Assembly: GCF_037137055.1 (NCBI RefSeq)
Contig: NZ_JBBBNY010000002.1
Span: forward strand, 62,001-126,000
Direction: 5' to 3'
Length of the DNA stretch: 64,000 bases
DNA from: Frateuria_A yonginensis
Lineage (GTDB): Bacteria; Pseudomonadota; Gammaproteobacteria; Xanthomonadales; Rhodanobacteraceae
Shown: positions 1 through 8,282 of the stretch, piece by piece
Position numbering within the stretch: position 1 is the first letter of the stretch
Layout of the letters: each line of letters opens with the position of its first letter
Made by a program: the position numbers and the translations under genes
Notes under the pieces: generated by a model
Database searches by the model: none
What the model was told of the DNA's origin: nothing
The model's input: only the letters and a program-made list of their open reading frames with translations

Positions 1-277
1 TCTGCGCGCCGTTGGCGACATTGAAGCGCGCCGCCTCGGCCAGCATGGCCGGGTCGTAGCCGGCGATCTGCACGCTGACCGGCTCCGGTTCGCCGGCGTG
101 ATCCATGCGATGCAGCGACTTGCGGGTGTGCCACAGCCGGGGATCGGCGGTGGTCATCTCCGACACGGCCAGCCCTGCGCCCAGCCGCTTGCACAGCAGG
201 CGGAACGGCTTGTCGGTGACCCCGGCCATGGGCGCGAGCACCACGGGCGGGTCGATGCGGTAGGGGCCGATCTGCAT
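1..277 (-). CDS. dusB: tRNA-dihydrouridine synthase B, N-terminal part (cut by window edge)
   Basis: The FMN enzyme reduces uridine to dihydrouridine in the D-loop of tRNAs. Only the first 92 residues are present; the rest lies beyond base 1. The visible part begins MQIGPYRID, then carries the flavin-binding start of the TIM barrel (APMAGVTDKPFR) and a SVQIAGYDP stretch followed by FNVANGAQ, which match the DusB subfamily rather than DusA or DusC. The ATG at 277 is chosen because the conserved DusB N-terminus begins right there. A TACAAT hexamer ends only 6 nt upstream, so the message may be nearly leaderless. In many gammaproteobacteria dusB is followed by fis, which would be outside this window. 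Confidence 0.9.
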   Translation of the reverse strand, partial: MQIGPYRIDPPVVLAPMAGVTDKPFRLLCKRLGAGLAVSEMTTADPRLWHTRKSLHRMDHAGEPEPVSVQIAGYDPAMLAEAARFNVANGAQ

Positions 278-283
278 CCGCCT

Positions 284-289
284 ATTGTA
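284..289 (-). promoter_or_regulatory. Probable -10 box of dusB (TACAAT)
   Basis: TACAAT on the minus strand is followed by AGGCGG and then the dusB ATG. The 6-nt gap would place the transcription start at or next to the A of the start codon. No good -35 hexamer is seen 16-18 nt upstream. The AGGCGG resembles a ribosome binding site but lies too close to the ATG to work as one. Confidence 0.4.
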
Positions 290-348
290 CGGGGTCGCGC
301 AGGGCGGGCTTCAGCCCGCCGCGGCCGCACCGGAGCGGCCGGCGGAAG

Positions 349-1464
349 CTACGGTGCCGCACCGCGTCGTCGGGTGCGGGCGCGCCAGAACAGGAAGCCG
401 GTCACCAGGAAGAACGGCGGCAGCAGCCCGGACACGAACACCAGCGTGCGCCAGACCGGTCCGGTGGTGCCGGCGTGCAGTGGATAGATCGCATTGTTCA
501 CCTGCGCGCCGGTGTCCGCACCGGTCGCGTCGACGGCGCCCAGTACGCGTACCCGGTAGGGGTCGATCCAGATCATGCTGCGGCCGGTGGGATTCCACTC
601 GCCCGGCACGTGGGCGCGGATGACCAGGCGGCCGTCGCGCTCGCTCGGCAGGGTCACGCGGCTCAACGTCGCGCCGGGCAAGGCGCCGCGCGCGGCCGCC
701 AGCACGGCCGGCCAGTCGATCGGGTCCTCGCGCGAGCCGATCGGCGCCGGCGGCGGCGACTCCCGCGCGTCGGCGAACAATGCCTGCAGCGCCTGCCGCG
801 TGCCGGCGTGGTAGCACATCGAGGTGCCGGTCAGGGTCACCAGCAACAGCAGCGGCAGGCTCAGCGCGCCCAAGCTGCGGTGCCAGGTCAGCCAGCGCCG
901 CACCGGTGGCTGCGCATGCGGCTTGAGGTGTGCCAGGAATCGCCCGCGCCCGGGCCACCACAGCACCACCCCCGAGACCAGCAGGATCAGGCTGGACCAG
1001 CCGAGCACGCCCAGCCAGGTTTCGCCGGCGTGCCCCGCCAGGAGGCGGGTGTGCCAGTCGCGCAGGGCGAGCAGCACGTCGTTGCCCGCCGAGCGGGTGA
1101 GCAGCAGCTCGCCACTGGCCGGATCCAGGTAGCGGCGCGCGCCGCCGTCGAAGTAGAGCTGCCACACGGGCAGATCCGCATCCGGCAGGTCGGCGCCGCG
1201 CAGGCCCCGTGGGGCCCATTCGCGCGCGATCCGCCCGAGCACCGCCGCTTCCTGCGCCGGCGTGGGCAGGGTGTGCCTGGCGAGTTCCGGGTGCGCCGCG
1301 CGCAGCCATGGCCCCTGCAGGGCCAGTACGCTGCCGCTCAACGCGACCAGTGCATAGGCCGTGCCCAGGCTCAGGCCCAGCCACAGGTGCAGTTTGCGCA
1401 GCCAGTGGCGCAGCCCGTGTGCGGCGGATCGGACCGGTACGGCCTGACGAACGGCGTCGCGCAC
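349..1464 (-). CDS. PepSY-domain inner-membrane protein (probable ferric-siderophore reductase type)
   Basis: A 371-residue membrane protein. The GTG start at 1464 lies 2 nt after the receptor stop codon and opens a frame beginning VRDAVRQ; the frame can be extended upstream only by reading inside the receptor gene. An N-terminal membrane anchor is preceded by HWLRKLHLWLGL, a typical PepSY_TM opening. Further hydrophobic segments follow near residues 145-170 and 195-220, with a last one near the C-terminus (LVFVSGLLPPFFLVTGFLFW). Conserved membrane-proximal His residues (LHLW, DWHT, WHRSLG) fit a haem or metal role. Such proteins are commonly encoded beside TonB-dependent siderophore receptors and are thought to help release iron; here the pair is one transcription unit. 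The exact substrate is unknown. Confidence 0.85.
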   Translation of the reverse strand: MRDAVRQAVPVRSAAHGLRHWLRKLHLWLGLSLGTAYALVALSGSVLALQGPWLRAAHPELARHTLPTPAQEAAVLGRIAREWAPRGLRGADLPDADLPVWQLYFDGGARRYLDPASGELLLTRSAGNDVLLALRDWHTRLLAGHAGETWLGVLGWSSLILLVSGVVLWWPGRGRFLAHLKPHAQPPVRRWLTWHRSLGALSLPLLLLVTLTGTSMCYHAGTRQALQALFADARESPPPAPIGSREDPIDWPAVLAAARGALPGATLSRVTLPSERDGRLVIRAHVPGEWNPTGRSMIWIDPYRVRVLGAVDATGADTGAQVNNAIYPLHAGTTGPVWRTLVFVSGLLPPFFLVTGFLFWRARTRRRGAAP

Positions 1465-1466
1465 GC

Positions 1467-3587
1467 TCAGAACACCTGCTGCCAGGTCAGCGAGGCGGTG
1501 CGGCCGCGGCCGGCGAAGTAGGAGTCGTCGTCGCCGACCGTCTGCGAGACGTAGTTGATGTATTGCTTGTTGGCCAGGTTCTGCACGCCCAGCGTCCAGT
1601 CGCCGGCACGGCCCGCGTGCCACTTCAGATAGGCATCGGCGGTCGCGTAGCCGTCGAAGTGCGCGCTGCGCTCACCCAGCGTGGCGAAGTCCCGGCTGGC
1701 CAGGCGCGAGAGCTGCAGGTAGCTCGACAGCGCATCGCTCCAGCGCTGGGTCCAGGACAGGTTCACCCGGTGGGGCGCGATGTTGGCGCCGTCCAGGTCG
1801 GAATCGACCTTGCCGTCGCCGTCCCGGTCCGAGCGCCCGTGGTTCATGGCGTAGGACAGGTCCAGCCGGGTACCGGCGCGCGGCGTCCAGCCGGCGCGCG
1901 CTTCCCAGCCGCTGATCCGCGTGCGCTGGCGGGCCACGTCGTAGACCTGGTTGGGCGCGTCGAACACCAGCAGCGCACCCAGCTTCGAGCTCGAGGTCCA
2001 GTAGCTGACGCGCGCGTTGAACGCCTGCCCGGTGAATTCGGCGCCGACCTCGCGGTTGTCCGACACCACCGGCTTGAGGTCCAGGAAGTCGCCCACGCGC
2101 TGGCCGGGCGTCTTGATCGCGCGCAGCACGCGGCCGACGTCCGGCAGGGTGTAGCCCTGCGCGTAGCTGGCGAACAGGTTCAGCGCGTCGGTGAGGTACC
2201 AGACCGCGCCCAGGTTGGGCAGCGTCCTGGTGAACGTGCGCGAGCCACCCTCGACGGTCACGCCGTTGTAGAAGGCGAGCGTGCGGAAGGTGGGCACTTC
2301 CAGGCGTCCGTGCTCCTGGCGCAGGCCGGCGTTGATCGACAGCGCCGCCACCGGCCAGTACTCGGCCTGCAGGAACGGCGCCCAGCCAGTGTAGGTGCTG
2401 CGCGGCACCCAGTCGCGCCCGGTGCGGGCCAGCGACTGGTGGGTGCGGTCGCGGTAGCCGTCGGCGCCGGCGAGTACGGTGAGGGTGTCCTCGAGCAGAC
2501 CGCGCCGCGCCCAGGAGAGCCGCGCGCCGTCCTTGTCGGAGATGTTCTGCGACTGGTCGAACACCCGCGGCCCGTAGGCCGGGTCCTGGAAGGTGGCGAA
2601 GGTGCCTCCGCCGAACAGTTCGCGGTTGGCCTGGTGGTAGAGCTGCGTGCGCAGCTCGCCGCCGGCCAGATGCGGATCGCGGTAGTCCAGGCTGGTGGTG
2701 AGCACGCGGTTGCGCGGCGCCTCGCCCGGCTGCTTCGCGCGCCCCGAGGTCGTCGGGATGCCGGCGTCCATGTCGCCGGAGACCGCGCTGTAGTCACCGT
2801 CGCCCTGCAGCTGGAAGCGGTTCGCCGTCAGTTGCAGGCGACGCCCGCCGGCGAAGGTGTAGCCGAGCTTGGCGAAGCCGTCCCGGCTGTTCGAGTCCAT
2901 CAGGTCGCCCTGGGTGCCGTCGACGCCGATCAGCCGTCCGCGCGCATCCGAGTACATGCCACGCTTGCGCCAGGAGGCGCCCACGACCATGTCGAACGCG
3001 CCCGAGCGCGCGCCGAGCAGCCAGGCCGCGCCGTAGCCCAGCCCGTCGGCACCCTGCGTCGGCGCGCTGGCATCCAGGGTGAGTTCCTGACGCACGCCGT
3101 CGCGGTCCGGCGCACGCTTGGTGATGATGTTGATGATGCCGCCGGCCGCGCCCAGGCCCTGCAGCGAGTTGGAGCCCTCGACGATCTCGATGCGCTCGAT
3201 CATCGCCGGGTCGATCGTGTAGCCGTCGCGCGAGCCGTTGCGCAGCGGGCTGGACTGCGGCACGCCGTCGATCATGTACAGCGGATTGCGTCCGCGCAGG
3301 GTCTGGCCGCGCACCGAAAGCTTCTGCGTGGACGGCGCGTAGGAGGGCACCAGCGCGCCGATGGCGTCGCCCAGGTCCGGGGTGATCGCCAGCTGCTGCT
3401 TGAGCTGCTGCGGGTCGATCACCGTGATCGTCATCGGCAGCGCGCCCTGGCTGCGCGGCATGCGCAGGGTGCTCTCGGAGACCTCGACCCGCTCAAGCGT
3501 GGTCGCCTGCGGCACGTCCGCGGCATGCAGCGGGGCCGCCAGGGCCAGGGTCAGGGTCAGGGCGAGCGGACGGACGGGCGACGGCAT
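1467..3587 (-). CDS. TonB-dependent siderophore receptor
   Basis: A 706-residue outer-membrane gated channel for iron-siderophore uptake. A signal peptide ends near residue 22 (APLHA). The plug domain follows, with LYMIDGVPQS and IERIEIVEGSNS then GIINIITK, hallmark plug motifs. The rest is a 22-strand-type barrel rich in alternating aromatic residues that ends in an aromatic C-terminal strand (SLTWQQVF). ATG 3587 is preceded by GGAG at a good distance. A Fur-type site lies just upstream, so iron repression is likely. It forms an operon with the PepSY protein. The siderophore cannot be assigned from sequence; the plug looks closer to ferric citrate/catecholate receptors than to vitamin B12 receptors. 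Confidence 0.9.
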   Translation of the reverse strand: MPSPVRPLALTLTLALAAPLHAADVPQATTLERVEVSESTLRMPRSQGALPMTITVIDPQQLKQQLAITPDLGDAIGALVPSYAPSTQKLSVRGQTLRGRNPLYMIDGVPQSSPLRNGSRDGYTIDPAMIERIEIVEGSNSLQGLGAAGGIINIITKRAPDRDGVRQELTLDASAPTQGADGLGYGAAWLLGARSGAFDMVVGASWRKRGMYSDARGRLIGVDGTQGDLMDSNSRDGFAKLGYTFAGGRRLQLTANRFQLQGDGDYSAVSGDMDAGIPTTSGRAKQPGEAPRNRVLTTSLDYRDPHLAGGELRTQLYHQANRELFGGGTFATFQDPAYGPRVFDQSQNISDKDGARLSWARRGLLEDTLTVLAGADGYRDRTHQSLARTGRDWVPRSTYTGWAPFLQAEYWPVAALSINAGLRQEHGRLEVPTFRTLAFYNGVTVEGGSRTFTRTLPNLGAVWYLTDALNLFASYAQGYTLPDVGRVLRAIKTPGQRVGDFLDLKPVVSDNREVGAEFTGQAFNARVSYWTSSSKLGALLVFDAPNQVYDVARQRTRISGWEARAGWTPRAGTRLDLSYAMNHGRSDRDGDGKVDSDLDGANIAPHRVNLSWTQRWSDALSSYLQLSRLASRDFATLGERSAHFDGYATADAYLKWHAGRAGDWTLGVQNLANKQYINYVSQTVGDDDSYFAGRGRTASLTWQQVF

Positions 3588-3617
3588 GACAGCCTCCAGT
3601 GGAGAAGGCTGGCATGC

Positions 3618-3636
3618 TAATGCAAATGATTCTCAA
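3618..3636. promoter_or_regulatory. Fur box upstream of the TonB receptor
   Basis: On the minus strand the site reads TGAGAATCATTTGCATTA, a very good match to the inverted-repeat Fur consensus built from NAT(A/T)AT units. It lies about 30-50 nt upstream of the receptor ATG, where Fur-Fe(II) would block transcription. The stretch is conspicuously AT-rich for this genome. Confidence 0.8.
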
Positions 3637-3666
3637 CAACAAGCAAGAACTTGCGCCGACGCCGGC

Positions 3667-4935
3667 TCAGATGCCCGCCTGCTGGCCGAGGTTCGCCCGT
3701 GCCACGTTCTCCGGGATGTGCTTGTGGCGGAACAGGATCACGAACAGCACCGCCACCACCAGCGCGTAGCCGGCGAAGCTCAGCCAGATGCCGTGCCACT
3801 GCAGCGCGCCGTCCGGCGCGGTGAAGAACCGCTCGATCACCTGGCCGCTGATCGAGCTGCCGAGCACCGCGCCCACGCCGTTGGTCATCAGCATGAACAG
3901 GCCCTGCGCACTGGCGCGGATCTTCGGATCGGCCTGGCCCTCGACGAACAGCGAGCCGGAGATGTTGAAGAAATCGAAGGCCATGCCGTAGACGATGTTC
4001 GACAGCACGATCATCCACAGCAGTTCGGCCGGGTTGCCGTAGGCGAACAGACCGAAGCGCAGCACCCAGGCGACCATGCTGATCAGCATCACCGTCTTGA
4101 TGCCGAAGCGCTTGAGGAAGAACGGGATGGCCAGGATGAACAGCGTTTCGGACATCTGCGAGATCGACAGCACGATGTTCGGGTAGCGCACCGTGAGCAG
4201 GCCCTTGTACGCGTCGACCTTGCCGAAGTCGTGCAGGAAGGTGTCGCCATAGGCGTTGGTCAGCTGCAGCGCGGCGCCCAGCGCCATCGCGAACAGGAAG
4301 AACACCGCCATCTTGTAGTTCTTGAACAGCGCGAACGAGCGCAGGCCGAGCACGTCGATCAGCGCGGTGTGGCGCGTGTCGCGCGGCGGGCAGCGCGGCA
4401 GGGTGAAGGCGTAGACGCCGAGCAGCGCGGCTGCGATGCCGGCGACCCGGAACTGCCCGGGCGAGGTCTCGATGTGCAGCAGGCTGATCGCCCACATCGC
4501 CACGATGAAGCCGATCGTGCCCCACACGCGGATCGGCGGATACACCTTGACGATGTCCACGCCCTCGGTCTTGAGCGCGTTGTAGGCCACCGTGATGGAG
4601 AGCGCGATGGTCGGCATGTAGAAGCACATGTTGACCAGCATCACCCAGAACAGCGTGGCCGGGTTGTCGATCGTCGGCACGATGAACAGCATCAGCGCAC
4701 CGCCCAGGTGCAGCACGCCGTACAGGCGCTCGGCGTTGATCCACTTGTCGGCGATGATGCCGGTGATCGCGGGCATGAACAGCGAGGCGATGCCCATGGT
4801 GGAGAAGATCGCGCCGAACTCGCCGCCGCCCCAGTGGCGGGTCTGGAACCAGTAGGCGCCGATGGTGGTGAGCCACGAACCCCACACGAAGAACTGCAGG
4901 AAGTTCATCACGATCAGACGCAGCTTGATGTTCAT
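3667..4935 (-). CDS. nupG: Nucleoside:H+ symporter, NupG/XapB family
   Basis: A 422-residue, 12-helix major-facilitator protein that should import nucleosides with protons across the inner membrane. The N-terminus (MNIKLRL, then FLQFFVWGSWLTT) and the segments GIIADKW, PPIRVWGTIGFI, SQMSETLFIL, FGIKTVMLIS and FDFFNISGS follow the E. coli NupG/XapB pattern closely along the whole length. It stands alone on minus; the receptor gene upstream of its 3' end has its own control. No nucleoside catabolic genes lie beside it. Nucleoside specificity is inferred from family resemblance. Confidence 0.85.
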   Translation of the reverse strand: MNIKLRLIVMNFLQFFVWGSWLTTIGAYWFQTRHWGGGEFGAIFSTMGIASLFMPAITGIIADKWINAERLYGVLHLGGALMLFIVPTIDNPATLFWVMLVNMCFYMPTIALSITVAYNALKTEGVDIVKVYPPIRVWGTIGFIVAMWAISLLHIETSPGQFRVAGIAAALLGVYAFTLPRCPPRDTRHTALIDVLGLRSFALFKNYKMAVFFLFAMALGAALQLTNAYGDTFLHDFGKVDAYKGLLTVRYPNIVLSISQMSETLFILAIPFFLKRFGIKTVMLISMVAWVLRFGLFAYGNPAELLWMIVLSNIVYGMAFDFFNISGSLFVEGQADPKIRASAQGLFMLMTNGVGAVLGSSISGQVIERFFTAPDGALQWHGIWLSFAGYALVVAVLFVILFRHKHIPENVARANLGQQAGI

Positions 4936-5196
4936 GGCGCAAAGACCCGCATGTGCTTTCCCCCTGCAAAAAGCCGCGGGAACGTGCCCATGGCCGCAAA
5001 TCCGGGCAGGTTAGAGAAAGGGCCGCGGCCGGGCAAGGCGCGGCGCAGCGCATCCCGGCCACGCGCACGGTCGGGTGGTCGGCAGGAGCGCACGGGTCGC
5101 CGCGTGGTCTCGCCTGCATCGGTGGCCGGGTGGAGAATGCAGCCTGCGTGGCGACGCCATCTACACTGACACGCGCCATTCGCTACGGGCCGAGCC

Positions 5197-5823
5197 ATGA
5201 ACCTCTTCCTCACCATCGCCGTGGTCCACCTGGTCGCGCTGTTCAGCCCCGGCCCGGATTTCTTCTTCGTCTCGCAGACCGCGGTGAGCCGCTCGCGCCG
5301 GCAGGCGCTGTTCGGCGTGCTCGGCATCACCCTGGGAATCACCTTCTGGTCCGCGCTGGCCCTGCTCGGATTGCAGCTGGTGCTGCACCGGCTGGCCTGG
5401 TTGCAGCAGCTGGTGGCCGTGGCCGGCGGGCTGTACCTGGTGTGGATGGGCGTGCGCATGCTGCGCGGTGCCTTCGCACACCGGCCCGCGGCACACGGCA
5501 CGCCGATGGTGGCCCCGGGCGGCGAGTTGCTGACCCTGCGCGCAGGCCTGTTCACCAACCTGGCCAACCCCAAGGTGGTGGTCTATTTCGGCAGCGTGTT
5601 CTCGGCGTTCCTCGGCGACCGCGTCGGCGCCGCGGCGCGCTGGGGCCTGTGGATGCTGATCGTGGCCGAGACCTTCGCCTGGTTCACGCTGGTCGCTGCC
5701 TTCTTCGCGCTGCCGGCGATGCGGCGCGGCTACCTCCGGCTGGCGCGCTGGACCGACGGCTTCGCCGGCGCGGTGTTCGTCGCCTTCGGCCTGCATCTGA
5801 TCCTGGTGCGTCGCGCCGCCTAG
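5197..5823 (+). CDS. LysE/RhtB-family amino-acid exporter
   Basis: A 208-residue inner-membrane protein with about six hydrophobic segments. It has the family's signature FSPGPDFFFV near residue 20, GLYLVWMGVRML around residues 85-96, and LFTNLANPKVVVYF in the second half. The family exports amino acids such as threonine, homoserine or lysine; the RhtC-like subtype is plausible but not provable. A TACACT hexamer at 5162-5167 may be its -10. The stop codon overlaps the stop of the convergent glycosylase gene by 4 bp, leaving no room for a dedicated terminator. Confidence 0.85.
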   Translation: MNLFLTIAVVHLVALFSPGPDFFFVSQTAVSRSRRQALFGVLGITLGITFWSALALLGLQLVLHRLAWLQQLVAVAGGLYLVWMGVRMLRGAFAHRPAAHGTPMVAPGGELLTLRAGLFTNLANPKVVVYFGSVFSAFLGDRVGAAARWGLWMLIVAETFAWFTLVAAFFALPAMRRGYLRLARWTDGFAGAVFVAFGLHLILVRRAA

Positions 5824-6428
5824 GGACCGGTGCCCGCCGGCAGGTGCAGCGCCCGGGCGACCCGGTCGCGGAGCACCGGCAGCAACTCGTCCGCGAACCA
5901 GGGGTTGCGCTTGGTCCACAGCTGGTTGCGCGGGCTCGGATGCGGCAACGGCAGCACGCCACGGGCCAGGTGCGCGCGCCAGTCGCGCACCGTCTCGGTG
6001 AGGCTGGCGCCGGTCGCCTCGCCGAGCAGGCCGACCTGCGCGTAGCGGCCGATCGCCAGGGTCAGCTCGACCTTCTTCAGCAACGGCAACAGGCGCGGAT
6101 GCCAGGCCGGCGCGCATTCGCGCCGTGGCGGCAGGTCGGCGCCGCGCGCGCTGCCGGGGAAGCAGAAGCCCATCGGCACGATCGCCACGCGCCGGGCGTC
6201 GTAGAAGGTCGCCTTGTCCACGCCCAGCCAGTCGCGCAGGCGGTCGCCGCTGACGTCGTCGAACGGCACGCCGCTGGCGTGCACCTTGCGCCCCGGTGCC
6301 TGGCTGACGATCAACAGCCGCGAGGACGCCGAGGCCTGCAGCACCGGTCGCACGCCGTGCGGCAAGTGCGCGGCGCAGAGCCGGCAGGCGCGGATCTCGG
6401 CGAGCAGGCCGGTCACGGACGGGCTCAT
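5820..6428 (-). CDS. Uracil-DNA glycosylase superfamily protein (Fe-S, family 4/5-like)
   Basis: A 202-residue single-domain protein that probably removes uracil or another damaged base from DNA. Four cysteines (15, 18, 89, 105) sit in the order and spacing of the 4Fe-4S-type glycosylases, starting with CRLC. The catalytic motif A region is SQAPGRKVH and motif B is HPSPRN at residues 163-168. The Glu/Gln residue seen in other families in motif A is replaced here, so activity and specificity are uncertain. The ATG overlaps the stop of the upstream FAD dehydrogenase (ATGA), so the two are translationally coupled. Its 3' end overlaps the exporter gene by 4 bp, tail to tail. Confidence 0.8.
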   Translation of the reverse strand: MSPSVTGLLAEIRACRLCAAHLPHGVRPVLQASASSRLLIVSQAPGRKVHASGVPFDDVSGDRLRDWLGVDKATFYDARRVAIVPMGFCFPGSARGADLPPRRECAPAWHPRLLPLLKKVELTLAIGRYAQVGLLGEATGASLTETVRDWRAHLARGVLPLPHPSPRNQLWTKRNPWFADELLPVLRDRVARALHLPAGTGP

Positions 6429-7852
6429 GGCAGCAGTTTGCCGGGGTTGAGGATCCCGTCGGGATCGAACGCCTGCTTGACGCCGCGCATCAGCGCCAGC
6501 GTGGCCGGCTCCAGCGCCAGCGGCATGAACTCGCGCTTGGTCAGGCCGATGCCGTGTTCGCCCGACAGCGTACCCTCCAGCGCGATCACCAGCGCGAAGA
6601 CCTCGGCCAGGCAGGCATGCGCGCGCTCGCGCTCGGCCGTGTCGCGCGGCAGCAGGTTGACGTGCAGGTTGCCGTTGCCGGCGTGCCCGAAGCTGACCAC
6701 CAGCACGTCGTGCTTCGCCGCCAGCCGCTGGATGCCCTGGACCAGTTCCGGCAGGCGGCTGACCGGCACCACCACGTCCTCGTTGATCTTGTCCGGCGCG
6801 ATCGTGCGCTGTGCGGGGGAGAGCGCCTTGCGGGCCGCCCACAGGCGCTGGGCCTCCTCGACGGTGGCAGCGGTGTGCAGGGATTCCATGCCCTCGCCGT
6901 GCGCGGCGGCCGAGACCGCGGCGACGGCGGCGTCGAGCGTCTCCGGCTCGCCATCGACCTCGATCATCAGCAACGCGCCGGCCGCCGGCACCTCGTCGCC
7001 GGCGTACGCGTGGGCGAGTTCCAATGCCGTCTCGTCGATGAATTCCAGCGTGCATGGCGTCACCGGCTGGCCCATGATGCGCGCCACCGCCTGCGCGGCC
7101 GTGGCGACATCGCGATAGGTCGCGCGCAGCGTGCGGATGGCCGAAGGCTTCGGCACGAGCCGTAGCGTGGCTTCGGTGATCAGCGCGAGGGTGCCTTCCG
7201 AGCCGACCAGCAGGCGGGTGAGGTCGTAGCCGGTGGCGCCCTTGCTGGTGTAGGTGCCGCAGCGGAAGCCCTCGCCCGTGCCGGCGACGGCGCACAGCCC
7301 CAGGGTGTTTTCGCGTGGCGTGCCGTATTTGACCGCGCGCGGGCCGGCGGCATTGCAGGCGAGGTTGCCGCCGATGCTGCACCAGGGCGAGGAGCTGGGG
7401 TCCGGCGGCCAGAACAGGCCGTGCGGCGCCAGCGCGCGCTGCAGGTCGCCGTTGATGACGCCCGGCTCGACCACCGCCAGCCGGTTGGCCGGGTCGATGC
7501 GCAGGATGCGGTTCATGCGCTCGAAGCTCGCCACGATGCCGCCTTCGACCGGCACCGTGGCGCCGGTGGTGTTGCTGCCGCGCCCGCGCGCGGTGAGCGG
7601 CACGCGGTGCGCGCGGCAGGCACGCACCAGTGCCTCGACCTGGGCGTGCGTGGTGGGAAACACCACGGCATCCGGCTGCGCGTCGAGGCGCGAGTTGTCG
7701 TAGGCGTAGGCGAGCCGCTCGGCGGGACCGGTGGACACGGCGTCGCCGAAGATCGAGCGCAGCGTCGGGAGCAGGGCATCGGGCAGAGGCATGTGGGGCG
7801 CTTCCGCTTCGTCCGAAGCGGGCATCGGGGAAGGACGGCTGTTGATGGTCAA
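6425..7852 (-). CDS. FAD-binding oxidase, D-lactate/glycolate dehydrogenase (GlcD/Dld) type
   Basis: A flavoprotein of up to 475 residues with an N-terminal PCMH FAD domain (ARGRGSNTTGA; PSSSPWCSIGGNLACNAAG; LLVGSEGTLALIT) and a C-terminal FAD-oxidase domain carrying the metal-site motif FGHAGNGNLHVN and SGEHGIGLTKRE. It should oxidise D-lactate or another 2-hydroxyacid and pass electrons to quinone or cytochrome. The start is uncertain: the longest frame uses TTG at 7852. ATG 7825 and ATG 7792 are in frame, and the conserved region begins only after 7792, which has a weak GGAAG upstream. It lies between yraN and the glycosylase in one operon. Confidence 0.85.
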   Translation of the reverse strand: MTINSRPSPMPASDEAEAPHMPLPDALLPTLRSIFGDAVSTGPAERLAYAYDNSRLDAQPDAVVFPTTHAQVEALVRACRAHRVPLTARGRGSNTTGATVPVEGGIVASFERMNRILRIDPANRLAVVEPGVINGDLQRALAPHGLFWPPDPSSSPWCSIGGNLACNAAGPRAVKYGTPRENTLGLCAVAGTGEGFRCGTYTSKGATGYDLTRLLVGSEGTLALITEATLRLVPKPSAIRTLRATYRDVATAAQAVARIMGQPVTPCTLEFIDETALELAHAYAGDEVPAAGALLMIEVDGEPETLDAAVAAVSAAAHGEGMESLHTAATVEEAQRLWAARKALSPAQRTIAPDKINEDVVVPVSRLPELVQGIQRLAAKHDVLVVSFGHAGNGNLHVNLLPRDTAERERAHACLAEVFALVIALEGTLSGEHGIGLTKREFMPLALEPATLALMRGVKQAFDPDGILNPGKLLP

Positions 7853-7929
7853 GGGCGACAGTACCGCATCCCGGCAGCGGTAGCTGCGTCCGGGGCGGTC
7901 TCCCCTGCGTCGGCACGAGGAACGGTCAC
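7849..7929 (-). CDS. Possible 26-codon bridging ORF between yraN and the dehydrogenase
   Basis: A GTG that overlaps the yraN stop (GTGA) opens a 26-codon frame. It ends with a TGA overlapping the TTG candidate start of the dehydrogenase (TTGA). No family resemblance is seen. It would act only to carry ribosomes across the gap. It is meaningful only if TTG 7852 is the true dehydrogenase start. Confidence 0.2.
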   Translation of the reverse strand: MTVPRADAGETAPDAATAAGMRYCRP

Positions 7930-8282
7930 TCGGCTTCGAAGGCGCCCTTGAGCCAGTGCATGCTCGCCTGGTCGTCCGGCCCGTCGTAGCTGACCACGTC
8001 GAAGCGGCAGGGGCGGTGCGCGTGCTGCGGGTGCGCGGCCAGCCAAAGCTCGGCCGTGCGGATCAGCTTCTCCTGCTTGGCGCGCGTGACCGAGGCGACG
8101 GCATCGCCGTGGCCGGCGCGCACGCGGTAGCGCACCTCCACGAACACCACCGTGTCGCCGTCGCGCATGACCAGGTCCAGCTCGCCGTGGCGGGTGGTGT
8201 AGTTGCGCGCCAGCGGTTTCAGTCCGGCGCGCGCCAGCGCCTCGCAGGCGCGCTGCTCGAAGGCCTCGCCGGTGGCGCGCAT
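7926..8282 (-). CDS. yraN: YraN/UPF0102 family endonuclease-like protein
   Basis: A 118-residue protein with the restriction-endonuclease-like fold residues of the family: GEAFEQRACEAL at the N-terminus, then NYTTRHGELDLVMRDGDTVVFVEVR, which holds the E-x-D and E-x-K/R-like active-site acids. The cellular role is not settled. The start ATG shares one base with the lpoA stop (TGATG), so it is coupled to lpoA, as in many gammaproteobacteria (rsmI/lpoA/yraN neighbourhood). Confidence 0.88.
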   Translation of the reverse strand: MRATGEAFEQRACEALARAGLKPLARNYTTRHGELDLVMRDGDTVVFVEVRYRVRAGHGDAVASVTRAKQEKLIRTAELWLAAHPQHAHRPCRFDVVSYDGPDDQASMHWLKGAFEAE

